A DNA stretch of 11,286 nt from Symbiobacteriaceae bacterium (GTDB lineage: Bacteria > Bacillota > JAAYKD01 > WRDA01), in NCBI GenBank assembly GCA_009779515.1, contig WREE01000057.1, positions 1 through 11,286 on the forward strand. Direction: 5' to 3'. The translations under genes and the position numbers were made by a program. The number at the start of each line of letters is the position of its first letter. Positions within the stretch are counted from its first letter, which is position 1. Shown here piece after piece: positions 1-7,600 of the stretch. The notes below the pieces were generated by a model. That model worked only from the letters and a program-made list of their open reading frames with translations, did no database searches and was not told the DNA's origin.

Positions 1-549
1 AAGTTTGCGTCCGGTAATATCCCGCGTAAAGCCTCGCACGCGATAATCGATAGTAACAACATCGGTTTCAAAGCTCTGTAACAGGTAGTTTAAGGCTTTA
101 AGGGGGGAGATGTGGCCACAGGTAGAAACATCGATATCGACGCGGAAGGTGGAGATACCGTCATCGGGATGGTACTCCGGGTAGGTATGGACCGCAATAT
201 GGCTTTTATCTAAATGAGCCAGAATTTCGTCGGGAACCGGACCCGGAGATTCCACTTGGTCTTCTTTATGCTTTAAAGGGTCTTCGCCCACCAGGATGGT
301 GACCGAAGCCCCGATGGGGTCGTAATCTTGTTTAGCAATATGTAGGATATGTGCTCCAATAATGTTGGCTACATTGGTGAGTATGGCCGTAAGTCGATCG
401 GCATTATACACCTCATCGATATAAGCGATATAGGCGTTACGGTCGTCTACGGTTCGAGTATAGCAGATATCGTATAGGCTAAAGCTCAGGCTTTTAGTCA
501 GGTTGTTAAACCCGTGAAGCCGCAAGCGCTTGATATCCATAGCTTTCAT
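1..549 (-). CDS. speD: S-adenosylmethionine decarboxylase proenzyme, partial
   Basis: The enzyme removes CO2 from S-adenosylmethionine to give the aminopropyl donor for spermidine synthesis, in the cytosol. The 183 residues present read collinearly with the E. coli-type (about 264 aa) SpeD, including LHGFNNLTKSLSF near the N-terminus (residues 11-23), HLDKSHI at 112-118, HTYPE at 121-125 and STCG at 142-145. The family is made as a proenzyme that cleaves itself before a serine, which becomes the pyruvoyl cofactor; Ser116 in LDKSHI fits that site, and Cys144 fits the catalytic cysteine. The ATG at 549-547 is preceded by AGGTGG six bases upstream; a second in-frame ATG lies three codons in. The reading frame is open to base 1, so roughly 80 C-terminal codons lie outside the window. 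It follows the dehydrogenase on the same strand after 98 nt, so cotranscription is possible but not proven. Family identification is firm. Confidence 0.96.
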   Translation of the reverse strand, partial: MKAMDIKRLRLHGFNNLTKSLSFSLYDICYTRTVDDRNAYIAYIDEVYNADRLTAILTNVANIIGAHILHIAKQDYDPIGASVTILVGEDPLKHKEDQVESPGPVPDEILAHLDKSHIAVHTYPEYHPDDGISTFRVDIDVSTCGHISPLKALNYLLQSFETDVVTIDYRVRGFTRDITGRKL

Positions 550-607
550 AGAAAACCACCTGTCCTTTCTACATGGCGCATTTGTTGTGCTTGCTCCTAT
601 TCCATAA

Positions 608-626
608 AAAGGTACAAAAGTCCTTT
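608..626 (-). terminator. weak terminator-like hairpin between dehydrogenase and speD
   Basis: On the minus strand AAAGGAC pairs with GT(A)CCTTT, seven base pairs with one bulged A and a TTTT loop. A run of five T continues from the stem. It lies 22 nt after the dehydrogenase stop and could act as a weak terminator or attenuator before speD. The stem is AT-rich and short, so this may be chance. Confidence 0.25.
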
Positions 627-647
627 AATACTCACGTCGCCTTACTC

Positions 648-1583
648 TTAATACCCTTTGCTTAGGTCTACCGCACAAGTGAGAGGGCTACCCGCCAGCA
701 GGTTGCTCACATTTTCCACAAATATTTGTGCAGCTCTCCGGGAATTACCCTCCAAGTTACCAGCCAAATGGGGAAAGACCAGGACATTAGGCATATCCCA
801 CAAAGGCGATTCCACCGGCAGAGGCTCTTTCTCGAAGACATCCAGAGCAGCCCCAGCGATAACTTGTGCTTGCAGAGCAGCAATAAGCGCGGCTTCGTCG
901 ATGACGGGACCTCTGCCAATATTGAGTATATAGGCGCTGGGTTTCATCGCCTGTAAAATGGTTTGGTTGATCAGATGATGGGTTTCCTGGGTTAAGGGGC
1001 AAGCCGCTACTAGGAAATCGGCGCGACTCACCTGGAGGATCAGCTGGTTGCTGGAATAACTCTCGTCAATATAGGGGTGGCTGCTGCCGCTCAGGGTGAA
1101 CCCCAAGGTTTTCATACCGAAGCACTTCGCCCGCTTAGCAATCTCTCCACCGATGGTGCCAACCCCTAGCAGAGCCAAAGTGCTACCCATCAGTAGCTGT
1201 TGGGGAACCCGCAGCCACTTGTGCTGCTGTTGGTTGCGATGTATCTCAGCAAAGGAGCGCGTTAGGGCAATCATCATCCCCAGGGTGAGTTCGCTAATCG
1301 TTTCCCCGTGAATACGAGCATTGGCCAGCAGTACCCCTCTCTCCTGTAGCGCCGCTAAAGGTAGCTGGTCCATTCCGGCATAAGGTATCTGCACCATTTT
1401 AAGCAGCGGAGCCTGCTGCAACTGTTCTACCGTAAGGCGTCTCACGAAGAGGACTTCGGCTTCCGACAAATGCTGGGACAACTCTCGCTCTGTGGTGAAA
1501 ACAAGCTGTAGCTCAGGGTGTTTATTCTGTAGTTCAGCAACTAAGTCCGGCGCCAACTCCGAAGTTATAACTATGCGCATCAT
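648..1583 (-). CDS. D-isomer-specific 2-hydroxyacid dehydrogenase, NAD(P)-dependent
   Basis: A 311-residue cytosolic oxidoreductase that interconverts a 2-keto acid and a D-2-hydroxy acid. The substrate cannot be read from the sequence; phosphoglycerate, glyoxylate/hydroxypyruvate and branched-chain keto acids are all used in this family. The dinucleotide-binding GxGxxG is seen at 140-145 (GVGTIG). The expected catalytic triad is complete: Arg224 in NIGRGP, Glu253 in DVFEKEPLP, His272 in FPHLAGN. The length is typical of the shorter GhrA/SerA-like members, and there is no C-terminal ACT domain, so it is unlikely to be a regulated biosynthetic SerA. Two adjacent ATG codons (1583-1581 and 1580-1578) follow an AAGGTAGG ribosome binding site; the first gives the better spacing (about 8 nt). 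It lies upstream of speD on the same strand. I know of no pathway that links the two directly. Confidence 0.93.
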   Translation of the reverse strand: MMRIVITSELAPDLVAELQNKHPELQLVFTTERELSQHLSEAEVLFVRRLTVEQLQQAPLLKMVQIPYAGMDQLPLAALQERGVLLANARIHGETISELTLGMMIALTRSFAEIHRNQQQHKWLRVPQQLLMGSTLALLGVGTIGGEIAKRAKCFGMKTLGFTLSGSSHPYIDESYSSNQLILQVSRADFLVAACPLTQETHHLINQTILQAMKPSAYILNIGRGPVIDEAALIAALQAQVIAGAALDVFEKEPLPVESPLWDMPNVLVFPHLAGNLEGNSRRAAQIFVENVSNLLAGSPLTCAVDLSKGY

Positions 1584-1653
1584 AATACCTACCTTTCGTG
1601 ACTCGAATTTTTACAGACAAGAGTTCGACACCAACCCAACTGTTTCCTTTATA

Positions 1654-1780
1654 GCAGCAAAGCCAAAGACTCTAAGCTCCCTGCTTTCAACAAGCACTCT
1701 AGGGCTTGCTCGAGGCAACACTTAGGTGTGGTAAACCACCATCTCACACCCTTGGCGCTTGGAAACCCTGGGGCTGCCGC
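1654..1780 (-). ncRNA. candidate structured RNA or long leader upstream of dehydrogenase
   Basis: Distant segments are complementary: GCAGC (1654-1658) with GCTGC (1773-1777), CCAAAG (1663-1668) with CCCTGG (1766-1771), and AAGC (1674-1677) with GCTT (1757-1760). Inside lie a 6-bp hairpin (GGTGTG 1725-1730 with CACACC 1745-1750) and a 5-bp hairpin (CAAGC 1691-1695 with GCTTG 1704-1708). The two mismatches in the second helix are A·C on the plus strand but G·U on the minus strand, which favours minus-strand transcription toward the dehydrogenase. The nested, interrupted stem is reminiscent of 6S RNA, or it could be a cis-regulatory leader. I recognise no known riboswitch motif. The strand and ends are guesses. 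Confidence 0.25.
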
Positions 1781-1833
1781 GTATATCCCAGTGGCTAATC
1801 AGGATAGGTAGTTTGGGCTTGACCTAGGTAAGT

Positions 1834-1862
1834 TTGTCTTAAAGTTTTTTTTGTGTTATAAT
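1834..1862 (+). promoter_or_regulatory. sigma-A-type promoter for hydrogenase-like gene
   Basis: TTGTCT (1834-1839) and a perfect TATAAT (1857-1862) are separated by exactly 17 nt, and the spacer is T-rich. The predicted transcript starts near 1869, giving a leader of about 100 nt before the TTG start at 1968. A TTGACC at 1819-1824 is too far from this -10 box to be its partner. Confidence 0.75.
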
Positions 1863-1914
1863 AAATTTGTGAATGGCACCTGGCAAATAAGCCTGCGTGT
1901 GGCATTCTGAAGTT

Positions 1915-1946
1915 AGCAAATTGCCCCTCTTAGGAGGCTATTTGCT
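1915..1946 (+). promoter_or_regulatory. leader hairpin enclosing an AGGAGG motif
   Basis: AGCAAAT (1915-1921) pairs with ATTTGCT (1940-1946), and inside it CCTC (1926-1929) pairs with GAGG (1934-1937) around a TTAG loop. It lies in the predicted leader of the hydrogenase-like gene. The apical stem contains AGGAGG (1932-1937), the best Shine-Dalgarno match in the leader, but reading frames just downstream of it stop quickly. It could be a regulatory hairpin or a relic of a short leader peptide. There is no T-run, so it is not an obvious terminator. Confidence 0.35.
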
Positions 1947-1967
1947 TTACAAAACGGGGGGTTAAAG

Positions 1968-3698
1968 TTGAAGCAACTGGTTTTTTGCGACTTGGATTTA
2001 TGCGTTGGCTGTAATCGATGTGCTCGTAACTGTCCCGTAGAGATGGCCAATGTGGTAACCCTAGATTCTGACGGGAAAATAAAAGTAGACATTGCCGAAG
2101 ATAAATGCATTGCCTGTGGTGAATGTATCGATGTCTGCCAGCACGATGCCCGTTCCTATGTGGACGACCTTGGTCTGTTTTTAGATGATCTGCGCCGCGG
2201 GGAGCCTCTTTCGGTCATGATCGCTCCTGCCATTCGAGCTAACAGCGAAGATTTAGGTCGCTTAATCGCTTGGTTCCGGTCTTTGGGAGTTGTCAAGGTG
2301 CATGATGTCTCCTTCGGGGCTGACCTCTGTATCTGGGCACATATTCGATATCTGAAGCAGCATCCCGGTACACCACTTATCACCCAACCCTGTCCGGCTA
2401 TCGTCAACTATATATTAAAATATATCCCCACCCTAGTGTCACATCTCTCTCCGGTACACAGTCCCATGGCTTGTTCAGCCATATATTTAAAAAATTATGA
2501 AAAGTTAAACACCCCCCTGGCGGCGATCTCTCCCTGTATAGCCAAAGCCCACGAATTCGAGAGCACCGGTCTCATAAAGTACAATATTACCTTTGAAAAC
2601 CTATTCAAATATATTAATGAACATGGCATTAACCTGCCGACGCAGCCTTCCACTTTCGATCACTACGATTGTGGCTTAGGCAGCCTCTTTCCCATGCCTG
2701 GCGGTTTGAAGGCCAACTTCGAGTACTTCATGGGGGATACTCTGAGTATCGACCGTTCGGAAGGTGTCCATGTGGTTTATCACAAACTGGACGAGTATGC
2801 TTCGCAACCCCAATACTTCCTCCCGGATGTCTTCGATGTCTTGAATTGCGAGGAAGGATGCAACCGGGGACCCGCCAGCGGTAACCTTAACTCCACTTTT
2901 CAGATGAACCGGGCTATGGATAAGTCACGTCAAGCAGCATCCCAAGGGCGCAACAAAAAGTATTTCGACTCCCTGTATGCTAATTACGATGCCAAGTTCC
3001 GGCTGGATCTCTTTCTGCGCCGCTATACCCCGACTCCGGTGTCGGTAAGAAAGATAACTGCTACCGATATCGAACGGGCTTTTTTCCTGATGAACAAAGA
3101 GACCGATACCGACCGCAAGTTCAATTGCAGCGCTTGTGGTTCCGACACCTGCTACAGTATGGCCCGTAAAATTGCTCTCAACGTTAATATACCGGAAAAC
3201 TGTCTGCAGAACAGCCGAGAGAAGAGTGAAGCAGGGGCGCGTATTTTGGAGGAATTGCATAAGATTAATCTGGACAACGCTGTGCAGATTGAGGAGGATA
3301 TAACCCTTATCAAGCGCTTTGTAGAGAATGTATGGTTACAAATGAGTTCCGTAAACGCTTCCATATCCGGGTTCGATAAAGCCGAGCGAACCATAAACAG
3401 CATCTCCTTGCAAATAAATGTTATAGCCATTAACGCTTCCATAGAAGCAGCCAGGTTGGGGGAATCCGGCAAAACCTTTGGCGTAATTGCCGATGAAGTT
3501 CGCAAGTTGGCTAACGCCACCAGTGAAGTCATGACGGAAAACAGCAAGGTCTTTTCCACCGCCGAAACCACTATGGGAGATATGGGTAAACTGATAAAGC
3601 AGATAATGGATATTGTCAACCTGGCTTACAAGAACATCGAAGAGATCAACCGGGCTAACAACTCCGGAGCCCTAGATGTGGTGAGTAGAACAACATGA
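1968..3698 (+). CDS. sensory [FeFe]-hydrogenase-like protein with chemoreceptor-type hairpin
   Basis: A 576-residue soluble protein. Residues 1-60 form a two-cluster ferredoxin (Cys12/15/18/22 and Cys47/50/53/57). Residues about 80-310 are a hydrogenase large-subunit domain with all four H-cluster cysteines: TQPCP (Cys142), SPCIAKAHE (Cys190) and NCEEGC (Cys294, Cys298). The cysteine that normally precedes the first ligand (TSCCP in catalytic enzymes) is Pro141, and the Met of MPCxxK is Ser188; such losses are typical of sensory, poorly catalytic family members. Residues 387-412 hold a further Fe-S motif (Cys387/390/395/412). Residues about 420-576 are helical, with a chemoreceptor tip-like segment (INVIAINASIEAARLGE through VIADEVRKLA, 483-515). 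No transmembrane helix is seen. It is probably an H2 or redox sensor that contacts CheA/CheW. The start is TTG behind GGGGGG. The end may be truncated (see the TGA/ATG overlap at 3695-3698). Confidence 0.9.
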   Translation: MKQLVFCDLDLCVGCNRCARNCPVEMANVVTLDSDGKIKVDIAEDKCIACGECIDVCQHDARSYVDDLGLFLDDLRRGEPLSVMIAPAIRANSEDLGRLIAWFRSLGVVKVHDVSFGADLCIWAHIRYLKQHPGTPLITQPCPAIVNYILKYIPTLVSHLSPVHSPMACSAIYLKNYEKLNTPLAAISPCIAKAHEFESTGLIKYNITFENLFKYINEHGINLPTQPSTFDHYDCGLGSLFPMPGGLKANFEYFMGDTLSIDRSEGVHVVYHKLDEYASQPQYFLPDVFDVLNCEEGCNRGPASGNLNSTFQMNRAMDKSRQAASQGRNKKYFDSLYANYDAKFRLDLFLRRYTPTPVSVRKITATDIERAFFLMNKETDTDRKFNCSACGSDTCYSMARKIALNVNIPENCLQNSREKSEAGARILEELHKINLDNAVQIEEDITLIKRFVENVWLQMSSVNASISGFDKAERTINSISLQINVIAINASIEAARLGESGKTFGVIADEVRKLANATSEVMTENSKVFSTAETTMGDMGKLIKQIMDIVNLAYKNIEEINRANNSGALDVVSRTT

Positions 3699-3785
3699 TG
3701 CAAAGCATCACCCAGAACATGATAGAACAAAAGACCTTGAAGCGACTGGGCAATTCAAGGATAAAATTATCTTGGAGGTATCTCG

Positions 3786-4253
3786 ATGACTAATTATGAA
3801 GATGCCATGCTCATCATGGCCGAACGCTTCGGCAAAGACAGCCTTATCGCCATTGCCACGACCGACGGTGAGCGTCTATATAACTGGGTGGTTGACGCTT
3901 ACTACGAAAACGGCGCGTATTACTTCAGTACATCCGCCCTCTCCAACAAAATGAAGCATATTGCCATACACCCGGAAGTTGCCGTCTGCGCTGTTGATTG
4001 GTTCAGCGGGCATTGCACAGGAAAGAACCTCGGTTGGGTGTTAGACCCACAAAATGCTGAAATTCGTGCCAAGCTTCGGGGGATGTTCGAGTGGTATGAC
4101 CACGTCAACGATGAGCAAGACCAAAATTGTTGTATTCTGGAGATTCGCCTGACAGACGGGATGCTGATAAAAGACCAGCAAGCGCTGCGTTATCAAATTG
4201 ATTTCACCAATAAAACGGCGCTGTGCTCTGAGAACTGGGGAGAGTTTAAGTAG
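3786..4253 (+). CDS. pyridoxamine 5'-phosphate oxidase family (FMN-binding split-barrel) protein
   Basis: A 155-residue cytosolic protein of the small flavin-binding split-barrel group. The pattern is typical: an N-terminal helix, then strands LIAIATTDGE (20-29), then the block from tyrosine-rich AYYENGAYYFSTSALSNKMK to HPEVAVCAVDWFSG. Relatives bind FMN, F420 or haem, and many are general stress or nitroreductase-like proteins; the exact reaction cannot be inferred. It lacks the features expected of a true PdxH and is short for one. The ATG follows GGAGG with a 7-nt spacer. It starts 87 nt after the hydrogenase-like gene on the same strand and could be cotranscribed with it. That association might mean a redox-responsive pair, but this is inference. 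Confidence 0.87.
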   Translation: MTNYEDAMLIMAERFGKDSLIAIATTDGERLYNWVVDAYYENGAYYFSTSALSNKMKHIAIHPEVAVCAVDWFSGHCTGKNLGWVLDPQNAEIRAKLRGMFEWYDHVNDEQDQNCCILEIRLTDGMLIKDQQALRYQIDFTNKTALCSENWGEFK

Positions 4254-4268
4254 GTTCGCTCTTCGGCA

Positions 4269-4291
4269 CCTTTCCCTCATACAGGAGAAGG
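4269..4291. repeat. short imperfect hairpin after flavoprotein gene
   Basis: CCTTTCC (4269-4275) pairs with GGA(G)AAGG (4284-4291), seven pairs with one bulged G and an eight-base loop. It sits 15 nt after the stop codon. It resembles, in its CCTT/AAGG outer arms, the inverted repeat at 10882-10907. No T-run follows, so it is not a standard terminator. Confidence 0.4.
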
Positions 4292-4299
4292 GTTACAAT

Positions 4300-4338
4300 A
4301 AAGGAGCGTGTAGTACCGCAGGTATTATACGCTCCTTT
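4300..4338. terminator. 18-bp hairpin, probable transcription terminator or mobile inverted repeat
   Basis: Bases 4300-4317 pair with 4321-4338 over all 18 positions (sixteen Watson-Crick, two G·U on the plus-strand RNA) around a three-base GCA loop. The outer arms are AAAGGAGCG and CGCTCCTTT. It separates the flavoprotein gene from the next gene and is well placed to end transcription, although only three T end the stem in either direction. The GGAGCG/CGCTCC core recurs in the terminator at 11262-11284. Confidence 0.6.
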
Positions 4339-4376
4339 AGAGAATCCCAAATATACTAACATATTTAGGGGATAAC

Positions 4377-4631
4377 ATGCCCATGGAATATAAACTAATA
4401 TACTCTAAGCGTAAAAACGTGTCTCTTTATGTCAAAGAGGGTGAACTGGAGGTTCGCGCTCCTTTTGGTCTAGCCCAATCCCCAATAGACAGTATTGTTA
4501 ATGCCAAAATGGAGATGAACCATTCTCAGGCTTTTTGGAAGATAGTGGCTTCTGTTCTTCCGGATTACCAGGAGAGAAAACGAAAACTCAAGCTCTTGCA
4601 ACGGAAACTGCACAACGAAAGATGGAATTAA
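4377..4631 (+). pseudogene. YgjP-like metallopeptidase remnant, in-frame internal deletion
   Basis: This 84-codon frame joins two ends of a YgjP-like (DUF45) zinc metallopeptidase. Residues 3-44 match the usual N-terminus (YSKRKNVSLYVKEGELEVRAP, partly shown by SKRKNVSLYV at 10-19 and LEVRAP at 24-29). Residues 45-84 match the usual C-terminus (EMNHSQAFWKIV, then LPDYQERKRKLK at 61-72). In full-length members of about 230 residues, the block between them includes the HExxH zinc site a few residues before the MNHS motif. Here HExxH and about 150 residues are missing and the join is near codon 45 (about base 4509). The reading frame is preserved and an AGGGG ribosome binding site precedes ATG 4377. 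It cannot be a working peptidase; a residual function of the short product is possible but unlikely. Confidence 0.8.
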
Positions 4632-4663
4632 AAGAACTCCATATACATGTGAAAGGAGATATT

Positions 4664-7600
4664 ATGGCTAAACCTCTTGGATCTAGACTTATGAACTTGG
4701 TTTTGGCACTGGCTCTACTAACTTCGGGGTTAACTCTGCCTACTAGCGTAATAGCCAGCAACGGATACCCCCTTACCGGTGTCTGCGGCGATAATCTTAC
4801 CTGGTCTTTGGATGAAAACGGCGTGTTTACCATATCCGGAACCGGAGATATGCATAATTATGTTTCATCCAACAGACCTTATCCTTCCCGTGAAATCACC
4901 GCGGTTATTATTACCCCCGGAGTGACCAGCATAGGCGACTATGCCTTCAGAGAATGCAGCATTCTAGGGGAGGTTACCATTCCCTCCACAGTTACTCGTA
5001 TTGGATACGGTGTTTTTTATAATTGCAACAAACTAATAGAATTAAACATCCCCGAGGAAGTAACCTCAATAGGAAACTATGCTTTTGCCAGCTGCACTTC
5101 CCTGCAAAAAGTCAACCTTCCCCAGAATATAACCACTATTGCCGAAAACTTGTTTCAATATTGTTACAGCCTGGAGGAGATTATCATCCCCCAGAGGGTT
5201 ACTGCCATAGGTAGCTTTGCTTTTTCCGGCTGCAGGAGCCTGGTAGAAATAGACCTCCCGGAGAGTATCACCACTATAGAATACTACGCCTTCGCCTACT
5301 GTACTAACCTTAAGGAAATAACCCTTCCCCCCAAAATAACCTACCTCAACGAAGCTATTTTCTACGAGTGCACGGCGTTAAGCCGGGTTACTTTACCTCC
5401 TGACCTCCTCATTATTAGATACGCTGCTTTTTACGGCTGTTCGGCTTTAACTGCTATCGAACTGCCTGCGACCCTACATACTATTCGCGACTATGCTTTC
5501 TACGCCTGCTCTGCCTTAGAGGGGATAAACCTCCCGGAAAACTTGCAAATTATCGCTTATAGCGTTTTTGCAAACTGCACCGCTCTACAGGGCATAGACC
5601 TTCCCGAGAACCTGACCATCCTGGGTAATGGAGCTTTTCGCAATTGCCCTAGCTTAACCTATGTCTCTATCCCCCCGGGAATAGACCATTTGGAAGGCAG
5701 TATGTTTTATAATTGCTATGCTTTAGCTCAGGTTACACTCCCCCCCACCATGACCATAATCTATGAAGAAGCCTTCTTTGGTTGCTCCGCTTTAACCGAC
5801 ATAGTATTTCCGGAATCACTTAATTTCATTCATCCCGATGCTTTTACCGCCAGCGGTTTAAAAACGTTAAACTTACCCTCTTCCTTAACCAACCTTTATA
5901 TGGGTGCCTTCCAGCACTGCCAGAACCTGGTTGAAGTTGCCATCCCTGACAACATAACACGGTTAGAAAATTATATGTTCAGCTACTGCGGTAACTTGGC
6001 TACAGTTATCCTCCCAGACACTTTAACTTCCCTAGGGGTTCAGACCTTTGCTCACTGCCAAAACTTGCAGACGATTAACATACCCGCTACAGTTACTTTC
6101 ATAGGAGCAAATGCCTTTTTAAACTGTCCTAACGTCACTTTATATGTTTTCCCCGGATCCTATGGTGAAGAATATGCCCTAGCTAATGGTTTAGCTTTCG
6201 TTTCTACTGCTTACCAGACCGTAACCTTAAAGGTTGAAGACCCCCTGGGTAACCCCCTTAGTTCAGGGTTCACGGTAAACTGGTATGAAGGCGATAATCC
6301 TGGTGTTATAGCCACTGGTAGCAGCGTCAACTTGGGTTTTAACGAAGGACAAACTTATCAGGTAGAGGTGCTTCTGGGAGAAACTCTGAAAAACGAGTAT
6401 CTACCTCCCGGTCGCCTGCCTCTGGAGCTTGGTGACAGTAACACTTTTACTATTACTTTACATAAAAGGGCTATGGTGACCCTAAACGGGCGGGTAAGCG
6501 ACAGCAACGGAGTAGCTGTTGTCGGTGCGGTCATTCGTGTCGCCCAAAGCAGCAACGGTCAATTCTCCCTGACACAGTCTGTCTTCAGCGGGGAAGATGG
6601 TAGTTTCAGCATCAGCGTAGCCCAATTGGACACTGGCCTTACCGTAGCCGCCAGCGGTTACTTTAACCAGTCACTACCCCGGGTAGTCACTGCTGACACT
6701 CCGGAGACCATCAACCTGGGCAACATTGTCTTACAGTCTCTGGAAGGTAACAAAATAACTCTTGCCTTAAGCGGGCATATGGCGGCAGCCGACGGTGTCT
6801 CCCGTGAGAAATATTCCCTTAACACTTTTTACGGTTTAGAGTTTACGTTAGATAACCTGAGCCAAAACAGTCCCGTTCCCCTTACCAATGTGCAATACCC
6901 CTTCCTTATATTTGACCCTGCAGGAGTATTTCCCGGGGATGAACTGGAAATATCCGTCTCTGACACCATGGGCAAAGTTACGGCACCACCCCTGACCATA
7001 ACTCTGGATGCAAACCTGGAAAGTCAGGGGGAGCTGCTCTTGCTCAATAACGGGTGTTTTACTGCCAGAGTTAACAAGGCTAGTTTAGTTATCGTCTTTA
7101 ATGCTCAGGGCGACTTCGTGACCAGTTTTACTGGCAGTGAAATGGTGCAAAGCGCTTCCCTGGTGCAAGGCAGCTATACTGTAGCTTTTCTGGAACAAAC
7201 AGGTCTGCTTAGCAAGGTGCTGCATATAAGCAAACTGACGGGGCTGGGGTTGGTCGCCAACCGTGATTACCACCTAATAGAGGTGGAAATCAATAACGGC
7301 CAGGAGACCAGCCTGGGCGTGGTAAATATTCCCTTGTTACCTGCAGAGCAGCTTAGCTATACCAAGAGCTTATATTTTTCAGGCAGTAAGCAGACGATGG
7401 TTTTGGGTACCTCTCTTTTATCTTGCCGCCTGGAGTATGAAATAGATAGCACGAAAAATACGTCGGGAGAAACAGTTCGCTTTGAACTACCCCCCGGATT
7501 GGAATTTGTGGGTAGTAGCGTTACCATCAACAATGTTCCCACCGCTTTTAGCTACCTGGACAAAGTGCTCACTGTCTTCAGCCACCAAAAAAGCGGCATC

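Larger units (their letters stand above)
1584..1967. other. divergent intergenic region, 384 nt
   Basis: This gap separates the minus-strand dehydrogenase from the plus-strand hydrogenase-like gene. It contains the dehydrogenase ribosome binding site (1588-1595), a candidate structured RNA (about 1654-1780), a strong plus-strand promoter (1834-1862) and a leader hairpin (1915-1946), each listed separately. No protein-coding signal is convincing in either strand. I could not identify a confident promoter for the dehydrogenase. Confidence 0.7.

Noticed and set aside
658..933. Plus-strand open frame of 91 codons
   Set aside because: It lies entirely antisense to the dehydrogenase gene, whose motifs are unambiguous, and has no family resemblance.
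1819..1862. TTGACC at 1819-1824 as the -35 box of the sensor promoter
   Set aside because: The distance to TATAAT is 32 nt; TTGTCT at 1834 gives the standard 17 nt.
3152..3619. Minus-strand open frame of 155 codons
   Set aside because: It is antisense to the sensor's Fe-S and chemoreceptor-like region, with low-complexity hydrophobic content typical of a shadow frame.
4535..4663. Longer start for the surface protein (43 extra codons)
   Set aside because: It overlaps the metallopeptidase remnant and would place residues before a standard signal peptide; ATG 4664 has the ribosome binding site.
4895..6133. CRISPR-like or recent tandem DNA repeat in the surface-protein gene
   Set aside because: The 69-nt periodicity is the codon image of 23-residue LRR units, and the DNA copies are diverged, with no identical repeats or spacers.
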